Below, one piece after another: positions 13,901 through 26,300 of a DNA stretch of 64,000 bases (positions are counted from its first letter, which is position 1; every line of letters begins with the position of its first letter). Origin of the DNA: Struthidea cinerea (taxonomy: Eukaryota > Chordata > Aves > Passeriformes > Corcoracidae); the NCBI GenBank assembly GCA_013397865.1, contig VZTI01001782.1:935956-999955 (forward strand). The letters run 5' to 3'. Under the pieces are notes generated by a model. It worked only from the letters and a program-made list of their open reading frames with translations, did no database searches and was not told where the DNA came from. A program made the position numbers and the translations under genes.

Positions 13901-14187
13901 TAATTGCAACAGGCAGATCTTTCATCAGTAATTCAAGAATCAAGCCGTAGAGCCTAAGTAGAGATTAATTTATTCCCACAACTGATTGATAGCTCCTGGC
14001 TATCCATAGACAGGAAATCATGTGCAGTTGGAAGCCGGTCCTTGGCCTCATTCCCTGCAGCGTGAGATGCTCCAAATCCACCGCACGTTCACGCATTCAA
14101 ACCTGGCTGGTGCCCAGATCACCTTCACAGAGCTTTGTTCTGCTGCATGCTGGAAATTGCAGCCCCCACTTGTTCCCATGGCCAGGG
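10932..14187 (-). other. ST3GAL1: Probable ST3GAL1 3' untranslated region
   Basis: The roughly 3.25 kb after the stop codon is AT-rich with long A and T runs (for example A x15 at 13412-13426). It lacks any recognisable exon or intact interspersed repeat, in contrast to the repeat-laden introns. Human ST3GAL1 also has a multi-kilobase 3' UTR. The far end is placed at the AATAAA plus GT/T-rich signal near 10,950. The extent is inferred, not shown, and nearer AATAAA hexamers could give shorter forms. Confidence 0.6.
11985..12016 (-). terminator. Candidate internal (alternative) polyadenylation signal
   Basis: A minus-strand AATAAA at 12016-12011 is followed by TTTTGGTGAGGTGCTTG, a GT-rich stretch that could act as a downstream element. 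Use of it would give a 3' UTR about 1 kb shorter. Other AATAAA hexamers at 13974-13969 and 11682-11677 lack such a clear partner. Confidence 0.3.
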
Positions 14188-14361
14188 TCATCTGCCCTTG
14201 AAAAACTTTATTTTTTCAATGGAGGCAAGAGTCAAAGTTATATTGAACTCAAAATCCCCATCATGGACGCCTGTCTTGCGGAAAGCCCCACCTGAAGTGT
14301 TGTTTTCCCAGTAATGGTGCCAGTGTCCTTTGCTGTCTGCTCCAAAGCCGTACACATCCAC
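14188..14361 (-). CDS. ST3GAL1: ST3GAL1 coding exon 6 (motifs III and VS, stop codon)
   Basis: The last coding exon encodes residues 286-342 and ends in TGA at 14190-14188. After acceptor TGCATCCTAG it reads [20 protein letters not shown], giving motif III HHYWE, and then GVHDGDFE, the VS motif whose His is the catalytic base in porcine ST3Gal-I. Sequons N-T-S (306) and N-I-T (325) are present. The C-terminus KIKFFKGR resembles the KIRIFKGR end of human ST3GAL1. Confidence 0.96.
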   Translation of the reverse strand: MDVYGFGADSKGHWHHYWENNTSGGAFRKTGVHDGDFEFNITLTLASIEKIKFFKGR

Positions 14362-17300
14362 CTAGGATGCAAGGGAGAACTACTGTTATTGACTGGAAAG
14401 CAATTGCTCTTCATCTGAAGTGCTGAAGAAACTCTTTATTCTCAGTGTATTTACAGGCAGCAGCACCTGAGGTCCTCAGTGGTGTCCCAAGCTCTTCTGC
14501 TGCATGTCATGACCACAGAGAAACAGCCCAAGGCCTGCCCAAAGCATGTGACATCCTAAGCTATGCCAAGACACCACCAGACCTGAACTCAGAGGGAAAA
14601 GGAGATTTCTATCCATTAATTCTGGTTTAGCAATATGAAAATGCATTCCTATCCCTTAACATGATTGATCTCAAGAGATCAGTGGCTTGGGATGGGAATC
14701 ACCTCTTTAGCTGATGTAAGCCACAAAGAGTGAAAAAAAATTGGTTTGGTCCTGGTCTTCCAAATAATGACCCATGTTGCCCATGTTGACCACACTTACA
14801 CGCTTGATTATATATTTGCAGTTACTTCAGAGACAGATGGATCTTATGTTCTTTGCACATGTATCCACCTGCAGCCTCTCCTCTCCCAAAGGCTCGTTTG
14901 TTGGTGGCTATACCTGTCTCCTCTGATGGTGAAAGTCCAAACATCACAGCTGATTTATTCAAACTGAGAGTGGGGATATGTCTGGCTGGATTTGAATGGG
15001 TCATAGCCAAAAAACAAGCTCCCTAAACCACTCACACCTAGGCCCACTCAAATATGAGCTGTTTTTAAGTGGTTTTGGTAATGTTAGAGCTCTGGTCATT
15101 GCCTGCTTACCATAAAACAGGCTCCACCCAATCTGCTGTGACTATGATAAGATTTTCTTCCGGTATCTTTAGGAGTATTTCCATCACCTCTCTAAGCAAC
15201 ACAGACCTGAGTGACCAAAACCCTTTCATCAGCAGATGTGTGTCCAGGACAGGGATTTTGCCAGCAAAGTGAGGGTTATCCCCCATGCTAACAAGCTCAG
15301 GTTTGCAGAATTTTGTAGAGCTAACCTGGCCTTAGAGCTAACCTCTAACTAGCTGAGTCTCCAGTCACCCTGGAGCATCTCACATCACTCAAATCGGGGA
15401 ATTTCCCCAAGTAACTGCTGGAACAAAGGCATTCACTATAACCTACTGTAAAAACCCAGAAGCCTGTGTTTGAAAATACAGTGAGGCAAAACGTAATTGA
15501 AACTTTCACTAGCAAGATGGGCACAGATGCCATTCATGTTTAGATGTCTTTTGATACCAGTTGGAATCTCGGTTTAATTATATTCTCCTGGAGTGCATCG
15601 TAAACCCTACGATTTGATGACATTAAAAAAAATCCATCCACAACTGTCAGTTGAGCGTGTCTGCATGTTTCTGAGGAGTCTGCATATGTTTGAAGAGGTA
15701 TGTGGCAGAGAAGGTGGAGAGGCTGAGTGAGTGGCCAGGAGTTGTTCCTGGCTCTTCAGTGTGAAATGTCCTGATTTTTTATCCATATATCCAAACACAG
15801 ACAGACTTTACCTCATCGCATACATGGAGAGCAAATATCAAAGACAGAAGGCCTGTGGAGGGGTATCTCCCATGACGCTCGAGCCAGTTTTCGTAGATGT
15901 ATTTCATAAAAGCTGGATTATAAACCAGGATCTAGGCAAAATTGGAGAGAAAAACTCATTACTAAAATACCTTGGGGAAAAAAAACAATGGTAGCACATC
16001 ATTCCTAAAGGACACTGGTGTAGGGGAATGGGTAAGAAAGGAATAATAGTTATTCCTTGAGGGCATGTGAAAGGGAAAAATAAGTCTCATATTAAGTGCA
16101 TTCAGGAATATTTCTATGTATAATTACACATGGATAGCCCTTCCTTGGTCTTGATATTCCTCCTGTTTACAGTAATGTAAATCCTGGAGATTCCGACTGA
16201 AACCAATGGGTATGAAACAGCACAAGTGAGATGGAGATCAGGCATTAGCCATTCAACTCTCTCTGCAGCACCCTGCAGGTGAGCTCTGGGGAGTTGGAGT
16301 TCTGAAAAAGGCAAGCATGAGATGCCATGACACATTGCATAGAACCATAGATTAATTTAGGTTGGAAAAGATCCCTAAGATCAGTCCAACTGTAATTTGA
16401 GTGGGAACATAGGAGGAATTCCCTCTTCCACACGGTACACCAGCCATGTCTTGGTATCTCTGCAAGTACAGATCCAAGGAAACCAAGGGCCAAATGTAAA
16501 CTCTCAGGAAGCCTATCAGGTCATGTAAGCTTCTTTTATCCTGTTTCCTAAACATGCTATTTTTCTGTGCTGTATACTTTTTTCTTAGAAGACATAAAAT
16601 GCATTTGTTTATCTCACAGAGACAGAGCACTTAAGATAAGAACCGAGAGTACAGTAAATCCAAGGACTGGTGGGAGCCCTTGGTTTCAACCCCCTCCCCT
16701 GGCCGAGGCAGAGGCTTTTCCCTCCACGCTGTGTTTGTAATTAGAGTGACAGCATTTCAGTGCTATCTGGTTAGCTGCAAGGCTTTTCCTTTTACGGTGT
16801 CAGAGGTTAATTGCTGATATCGAATCTGTGTGTAATCTCTTCTTGCAGAGTGTTTTGCATTGCACAGTGGGAAGAAATACAGGCTTCTCCTCTCATGCTC
16901 AGGAAGCTGCTACAAATCACCATACCCTGGACTGCTGCCACTCACCTGTGATGTGAGTTTAACCTGTGCTTCTCACAGGGGTTTTGAACAGGTTGTCATG
17001 TACCTCACAACAGGTAAGGATGAGCTAAGGGATTATTTAATGCACCCTAGAGGTCCATGGTTTGAAGCAAATGAAAAAAAAGTGATACTAGTTCAGGGTC
17101 TCACCTGAAGCCTTTGGCAAAACCTGGCCTCTTGAACGAAAGGTGCGTGCTTTAATTTGTAATTTTAATGTTCTGGAGCTAATGTCATACTTTAACGGCC
17201 CTTGATACACTAGATGCCTGTACTTTAGAAAATCCGTCTCTCCGAAGACTGAGAGAATGAGACCTTTATTTTTCTGGAAGCTCCATGGAAGAGGTTCTTC

Positions 17301-20300
17301 CTCTCCCACACAGCCTGCCTCGGTTATATCCTCAAACCATGCAGCTACAACAACAGAAGTCTTTGCACAGTGGCTAAAGTTCCAACATGGGAATTAATAT
17401 CTTGTCCCGTGGGTAATCCTGCCTCCAGCCTGCTCCTGTGTGAAGCAGGGAATGTTCCCTGGTCTGTGCTCACATGCAAACTGTGCTTGAACATTTCCTG
17501 TGAGACCTGTAATAAACCTGGAGCAAAACCTTCCTGGACTTGGCCTGAGCTCAGCCTACAAGCTCGTTTAATTTGGTACAGGTAATTATTGCAGGTGTGG
17601 GTCAAGAGTCTACCACCAGGAATTCTCCACTGACTTGGAAACACACAGCTTTATTTGTTCAGAGTTTGCTTAGCTCCTTATTACAAGGAACTGACTGGGG
17701 AGTGAGAAACATCAGTGGTGTTCAAATATTGAAATTATTTTAAAAACCTCCAAAGTCTCTCCTCAGTGTCATTACATACAAATGACTGCAACGGGTGGGA
17801 GCAGAGCAATTCCTGTGGAGGACAATGCTGCACTTTTAATGTCCCTGAGCAGCACCAGAGGAAGTGATGCAACCTTCAGAACAGTGTTCATGCAATGGCA
17901 TAGCCAAAAGAACAATTCCTTTCCAACCACAATTATTTAGTGGTTTATTTATGGCCTAAATGGCACACAGGAGCCAAATTTTTAGCTTAGCTGAGCCTTG
18001 TAAATTGTCTGTCTTTTGGTTGCAACTTTTTATGAATGTCAAGGGCTTGCTTGGATTCTTGCAGTCTCCCAAAGAAGCAAAAGACCTACAAATAAACTAG
18101 CAGAACAAATCCACAAACCAGCATTGCTCACCTTTTCTTTTTTGACTTTGATTTTCCGTGGAACTGGAACATATGTGCTGTTAAAGAAAAAAGAAAGACA
18201 GCACCATGATAAATAAAACTCCAAATGTAATTCCAAAGAAAGAATAGTCTTCATGAACAGTAATAAATTCAAATTATTCAAAAGTAGTAAATTCAAGAAG
18301 CTGCTGTAAAATGAGGCTGCAATTAAGTAACACAGCAGGAAAAGAGCTGTCACTGAAGCAGTTTTATAGGAAACCATTACGTTCTTAAATATTCAAGTTA
18401 ATTATTGGCAGTAGGACACCAAAGATTTAGTTGAGAATACACTGTAGAGTCAATACTATGTGGAGCTCGAGACTTCCAATTCTTGGATCATTACTGTTGC
18501 AGTCTTTGCTCTTTAATGATGGGAAAGACTTTCCATTTAATTTCCTGGCAGAAAAACCTTCTCCCACCAGGGGGAGACGTTTCCTCTCCTAATACTCGGC
18601 GCTGCCGCATGATTTTCAGAGTCAGCGGCAGCAGAGTTCCCCAGTTCTGTGGTTATATGAAACTCGGGCATTCCCAGTACACAGCCCCTCATCAGAAAGC
18701 TATTTCCCTCCTCCCCAGGGTGATGCTGAAGGCTTCCTGCGGTTTCCAGCATAAAATTTCCAAGTTACACCTTATGACTGGGTTGAAATCATGAGTCTTG
18801 TCTTGAAAATGAAAAAAACTTTTATTCCCCATATCTCATGAACAGTGTGCGCCGGCATTGCACAGCTCATCACGAGTGCTGTAAGAAAAAAATCTTCCTG
18901 AGTTTGTTTCACGTGAAAAAATTCTGGTGAGCTGGCCTCGTAATTGGAGTATATCCCAAAATACATCCTGCATACTTTTTAGATGGGTTGTGGTAAATCA
19001 CCAAAGCCTTCCATTAGTTCAGCCTCTATGTTTTCACTTGGGCTTTGGTAATGACAAGGTTCCTGTCATTAAGGTTTTATTTTCTTTGAAACATGGAACA
19101 TCATCACTTTTAAAACTTAGTCTAAATCTTCCCAAACTAGTGGTGACCTGGCAATGTTGTCCTGACCTCCAACCCCAGCTCTGGGATGGAGGCAGTGAGA
19201 GAGGTGATGGGTGGTTCCAACCCTCCTAAGAGGTGATGCTGTGGGGGAAAGGGACACTCATGCAGACTTCTCAATCTGATCTCAGCAAATATGCCCTTGT
19301 AGCTGCAGCCCATGCCTGACCTTGACCAGCAAATCAGTAAACATAGTCTTGGTGATCCCATGTCCTTTTCGTGCTTATAAAGACGAAAAGGGCTTCTTTG
19401 CTGGTAGAATCTCTTCAATATAATACATAGACAGTCAATCTTTTCCCACATGGTGGTGTGGAGGAAACAGGAGGGCTGTATTTCATGGATAGATACAGTA
19501 GAAGACCAAAGAGACGGGTACGCAGTGTTCAAGACAATACTTGTGGACATCTCTGGTCTAACCAGGAGACTGCTGTAGCTCTTGTCAGATGACATATTAG
19601 TCATTTTAACCAAGGGCTATTTCATTCTTTCAGAAGAAATGCCCAAGCCCTGCTGTCACGTGGCTGCAGAAATTCATAAAATCACACAGAAGATATTGGC
19701 ACACTGACTGAGACCTCTGCTCTTATGATCTTGTAAAACCTGGGCTGAGTGGCAGCCAGGCAGTGAGGGACCCTGGAAGTACCACACAAGAGTGGGACAG
19801 AGTGACACCTGTGATGAAGGTAACACATCACCTGGGAAACACCTTCCATGAGCCACTTTGCAGGACTCTAGTGAACTCTGTTATTGTTACTGGCCACCTT
19901 GTACAAGACATTTACTGAAATCTCGACCCGGGATGTGCAACATTTTAAGGAATACAATAATTGTCTTTGCCAAACTAAGTGATTTTCTTCACCCTGCAGA
20001 TTCCTAAAAGACTTGCAAGTGAAGGCAACCAGGGTAAATATATGGCTGATGAGGGCCTGACAGTTTCCTATCCCAGAAAAGGCATTTCTTAGTCTTTTCT
20101 GGGATGATGATTAGTCTTAGAGAGATGTTTTTAGATGGAAATACATCAGTTAAATGGGACTGAGAATGTCTGAGAGAATCACTCAGCTATCAATTGAGGC
20201 TAATATTAAGGCAATCTGCAGTTTGGCTTTTGTTTTGAAATTTAAAAATCGCAAGAATTATGATAATACTAAGAGGAGAATATGTGTAACTCACAGGTTT

Positions 20301-23300
20301 TGTGTTTTAGGAAATTCTTTCATTTGGATGAAATACAGAAAATTAAACACTGTGTAAAAGTCTAATCAATACAGGATGCTTATCTTTTTTAGCTACGAGT
20401 ACACTTGGGTTCTTGTTAGCCTAAACTCAGCTGACACTATGGAGCCTGTGCACATGGAACAATGCCCAAGCAGACTGGGGTAAGGAGATAAGTACTTCCT
20501 TTCTAAAATACTGACTTTCAAATGTGTTTTATTTTTATTTCATGCCTTTTCCTCTTTAAAAATGTGCCCTCGACAATTTCCTTATACCCATTATCTGACA
20601 CTGTGTGTTTAATGCATGCTCATAGGTTAATTCTACAAGGCTAAAATTACGCTACATACATTGCTATGATTTGTATGCTCATGATTTTCTGCTTTTATTA
20701 TTCCATCTTATTAATTAAGCAATTTCCCTGCTTTGAGTATGGCAAAAATCTTCAAATAGTGGTATTTCTTTCATGTGGTTAAATACTCACACACTAATTT
20801 ATACCAGATGCTTACCAAGCCCATGTATACAATCCAATTATAAATATATAATATATCCTGTAATTTATTAAGCACAGGTGTTTTCCCTTTCATGTGCTGT
20901 GACTGCATTGTGGTCAGCCAGCCTTCCTAATAGGCTAAGGGCTCATCTGAAATCAGAGCAGACCTCAGAGTTCAGTAAGTACCAAGAGCTTTCTCCTGGG
21001 GCAGGGACAGGCAGTGGACCTGCCTGCAAAAGGTGTGTCCATGTAAATTATAGAACAGTAGAAACATTTAGGTTGGAAAGACCTATAAAATCATTGAGTT
21101 CAACGGTTAACCCAGCACTGCCAAGTCATCACTAAACCACGTCCCGAAGTGCCACACCTACATATCTTTTAATTCCCTTCAGGGATGGTGACTTCTACCA
21201 CTCCCATGGACAGCCTGTTCCAGGATTTGACAACTCTTTTGGTGAAAAAATTGTTCTTAATATTCAGTCTAAACCCCTCTGGTGAAACTTGAGGCCATTT
21301 CCTCTTTTCCTGTTGCTTGTTACTTGAGAGAAGAGGTTGACCCCCACCTGGCTACAGCCTCCTTTCTGGGAGTTGTAGAGACCAATAAGGTCCCCTCCAA
21401 GACTCCTTTTCTCCAAGTTAAACACCCCCAGCTCCCTCAGCTGCTCCTCATCAGACTTGTGCTCCAGACCCTTCCACAGATCCACTGCTTTTATCTGGAC
21501 ACGCTCCTGCACCTCAGTCACTTTCTTGTAGTGATTGGTACACTTTTCTAAGTGTGCTGATTTTTTGAAGTTATGAGTATGTCTTGAAGATGTTTTTTTT
21601 TTTCAAGACAATTTACGACTGTGTTTATTAAATGCTGGTGAAAAAGGTAAAAGGAAGTTAACACAGATTTGTTACAAGTTAAGGGAATCTTAATAAGAAA
21701 TGAAAAGAACCTAAAATGCATCTACAAAGAGAGAAAAGAAAATGAAGAGAAGAAATAAAACTTTGTTTTTCCATCAAAGAATTTTAGTTAAAATTGTAAA
21801 GTAGGTCTTATGCCCAGTCAACACACCCACGACACACTTTTCCAAGTTTAAATCTTCTGAGACTTTGAAATTGGGAAAAAAGTTCAAATATCTTGAAATA
21901 TTTTTCCCTGGAGTAAAGCAATCTGATCTGCTCTTGCTGTCTATGTGTAGCAGAGTGTCACCAAGCAATCCCACAAGGCTGTGGTTTTACATCCAGCAGA
22001 TAACCTCACACACAGTACAAATGTCACGTATTTCATCCTCTGGATGAGGAAAAGCCAGCTTACAGGAAGGAAGAGAATCCGCTAGCAGGCTTCCAGAAGA
22101 AACATGCATTTTGATCACATTTCTAATTCTGGTGCTGTCATAAATGTATCAAGCAGGAGACAACCTTTACTTCTGACAGCACTCAAAAAAGAACTGGAGA
22201 ATAAATTCCAGTGTGTCACATTATTGCCAAGTACAACTCTTGAATTTAAGGCTAAGACATGCAGGTGACACACAAAACATTGTTTCCTCTGCACAGTTCT
22301 CAGTCATGTTCCACCAGGAAAGACAGACTAAACTCCTGACAAACCTGTCCAGGGGAGCCCATCCTGTGGATGGGACACTAAGTGCTGTGGTCTGCATCTG
22401 CTCTCACTGCCTCAGGTGAGCAACCTGCACACCCCTCTCTGCCTCCTTGTCCTCTTCTGCAAGTGTACTGACTCCCAAGGAACCAGAGAGGAGGAAGGAT
22501 GAGAAGAAGCCCAAAATGAGGCACTAAACCCCAAAGCTCAGGAGGCTTTTGATCAAACTGGTCAACTCCACCAGCAAAAACTCCCCTTTTCATTTCTTTC
22601 AGACCACTGGGGATGTAAGGGACTGGATCTTGATCTTGGCCTCAACAACCACATCATAACATTAAGCTTTTCCTAGAAATCAAGTGTTCAGGGCTGAACT
22701 CTGACTTGAGAGGGTCTGTAAAGCATGCCTAGGCCTTATCAGAAGCAGGGATTTGCCCCACACAGGCTATTATCTCCTACAGCAACATGAAGTATGGAGC
22801 TCCCACCCCTTGTGCCTGCCCTTACTCACAAATTGATGGTGCCTGTGGTGAGAGCAGTGACAACCCAGCGCAGGTCCAGGGTTTTGAAGGGGATCAGGAT
22901 CATGCTCACATTTGCTGCCAGCTCTTTGTAGCTCTCAGGATAAACAAAATGGTGAGTGGTCTTGCTCCCAACATCCGATTCGTAGCCAGCAGTGGGGGCA
23001 CGGTTCATTCTGCAGCCCAAAAGCAAGAATTGAGACAGGAGAGGAATTAGGTAAATACAAACACATGGGAACCATCACTAAGTCATTTGCTTGAGGGGCA
23101 GGAACATGCTCCCATGGCTAAGGGAGTGCTGTATGCAGGGTCTTCAGACAGCCCTGACAGGGTGTAGGGGTCCTCAGGCAAGCTGGAATGATCATAACCC
23201 ATGTGGTTAAACAGTAAATGAAAGCTCAGCTTCAGTGTGGAGTTTCTTGGACTGAATAGGAGTGTCTACCAAGCAGGTGTGTCTCTGAGCATTCCCTTCA

Positions 23301-26300
23301 CACTCAGCAGACAGCTGATCAAAAGAGTGGTGAGTCACGAGGACACATCTCACTTCATCCTAAAGCTGCATCCTCTGGCTGGTGAGAAAAACATTGACCT
23401 GAGGTACATCAGCTTGACTTCTTGCAGTTCCATTTCCCCCTATCTATACAGGTGTATTTGAATGTCTAGGGTCAAGGTAATAAACCATGTTATGTGTGAC
23501 AAGAAGCGGCAAATCTTCCTTATGGTTCTCCCATGAAAAGGCATCACAGCCACAGCGACAAATACAGGACCTGCTGCTGACCCTTCATTAACTCAAACCT
23601 TACTTTTACTTTGTAGTATGTCCTCCAATGTCCGTGGATGCTCAAGGTCTCTCTGCACATACCTGGGGGGCTTTAGATAACCCTGGAGTCAGTGCATGGA
23701 GATCTGCCCAGGGCCACCAGGGCTCAGTCAAGACGTGTTGGCCAAACAGGGCTACCCTACCTTATATGCTGGATGTATCACAGAGTCACAGAATCACAGA
23801 ATATTCAGAGTTGGAAGGGACACACAAGAATTACAGAGTTCAACTCTTAAATGAATGCTCCATACAGGGAACAGAGAGGGGGTTTCTGAACTCAGGACTG
23901 CAGAAATGCCTCTATGCCTGTGTTCACTTCTGAAAGCCAATCTGGGAACTCATCAGCAATTCTCTCCCTGACGCTTTAGCTCCTCAGTGGCAGAGATTTG
24001 CATATTTCTGTGGTGCAGAACAGTGCGTGTTAGAGATCCCCGAAGCAACTTGCATGAATCCATGGTGCTGTGCAATACCATGGAGAAACCCCCCAGTTGT
24101 CTCTGAGCAAAATGTTTTTTTCTGCAATGACATTAGCTCAGCTCCTGGCAGAAGCACAGGGAGGACAAGGAAGGATGTAGCTGACAAGGTAATGAGGAGC
24201 ATCACACACTGCCAGACAACATGCTGCCCTGGTTGCTGATAACAGGAAAGGCAAAATCTGTTTATCAAGTCTATGCCAGGCTGTGTTATTGCAGTTCTCC
24301 CCCACGTGAACTACTAAAGTTTCTTCTAAGTCCCTTCAAGGGAGTTATTAGCATAGTCAGAATATCCTGCCAGCCTGTGTGGATTTGTTACTGAGTTCCC
24401 AGTTATTGGCTTCCCTGCCAGCGACCCACACCATACTGTGCAGAAATACTGGAAAAGCACGGGACTTTCTGTGTTTTATCATGAGATTAGTCAGTCAAAG
24501 GTATAAAACATGGGGGTTTCTTTCCATCAAGACAAAGACAAGGGTGACATCTTGGTTATCTTACAACCTGCCCTCAGGTCTATGCACCTTTCCTACCACC
24601 CAGGGTGGGGCTGCTGGTGCCATATGGCAGAAGGCAGCGTTCACACCCAGTCTCAGCAGGAAGGACGGAGCAGGAACTTCCTTCTGTCATGAAAGTAGAT
24701 AGTTACACAAATAAAAGTTGGCTGGAACATGCTGTTTGGAAGGAAATGTGCCCCTCAGACTCCCTGGCTCTCCCCTGCATTTGGCTGTATTGCCAGAGCA
24801 TGTGGAAGTGAATTTCAGGTCACCAGAGATTGTGTTTGATGCACAGAGGAGTCACCTTCTCTGCACAAATTCCCACAGTGAATCCTAAAACCTTGTGCAG
24901 TCCTTTCAGGTCTGGCTTAGGGTTGCTGAAATATAAATCTGAGACTGGAAGATTCAGTAAGCCACTGAGTTTTGCCCTTGCCAGGGATGGATGGCTATGG
25001 GATGGGCAAGGCCACAGAGCAGAAACATGCACCTGAGTGAGTTACTCTTTAGTACTGCTACCAGCTTTTGAGTCTAGCAAAGCCTTTACTGCATGAGTCT
25101 GGGAATGTAGCCCAGGCAATATAAGGAAGTCCACACAGGAATGGGGTTGTCTCCACAGGGAGGGACACAGAGTTAAGCATAAATGCACCACAGCTTCCCA
25201 CATCTGCAGCTGCCCCACATTTACAACCTGTAGGAATAATGGTGAGGGCTCTCCCCTTCCCTTCATGGATCTGAAGGCCAGGTTGGCTGACTCTGCCTTT
25301 GGGGAGGTACTTTTGGCAGGGAGCAAGACATGCAACTGCAGACAGCAACTCCTGATACGATTTGTGAAGATTTAGATGTCACCTGAAGGCTCTATGCCAT
25401 GTTCAAGCCACATCAGAAGCCAAGGTGGCTTAACAGTTCAAACAGTGTTGATCTTCTGTTGATTTATTCTTGACTTCAGTGCACGGCTTCCTACTAAATG
25501 TTTTGTTGCTTCTGAGAGTATAATCCCACATGTGGCATTTTCAATAGCAAGCCCTCCCTTCCCGCCCTTTATTGCTCTCCAAATTGTACTGTGCTGGCAG
25601 CTGTGGTGTGAAAGGCAGATGACACGCTGGAGATTAACTTAGTCCACGTATTTTGGCTGCTCTCTGAGTGATGAGCTCTGCTTACCTAGCTCCTGCTTGC
25701 CTTTCAGTGGGACAAAGTAGCCAACCTTGTTGCCTCGAAAGGGAGAGGGAATGAGATCCCTTACAAATTACCAGCAGACAAACAGGTGATTCCTGTCCAC
25801 TGAAAAGTGGCTTTGGCTTCCCCACCTCACCACTGCTTAAGAATGAACCAGTGCAAGAAAGTTAAATCTCATACAGTCAGTTAAATGTCTAGAAGATCGC
25901 TTGTGAGCACTGGCTGCAGAAATAACTTTTACTCATAAGTGCAAATCTTTTTTCTCCTATATTTTTTAACACAGGCAATTATAGGTTGTGCAGAACAAGC
26001 TGCAGTATCAATACCTATTAATGTTCTTTTTTCCAAGATAAAACATGAGGTCCTAGCTCCAAAACACACAGTTTATGTCCCTGGAACTTAGACTTGATTT
26101 AAGTACCAGGTTTCACTAGATAAACCATTAAACCTTGTCTACTCACTTGACCCCCTCAAATACCAGGGAATTTTAGACACAAAGGCATCTGGAGCTGAGG
26201 TGGTTTTTACTCACCTGAGCACAAAGTCATGGGAGTCAATATCCTGGCCGTACTGAGACTGCCGCAGGTTCCCGGAGTTGCCCACGACGGCGCAGCGCCT

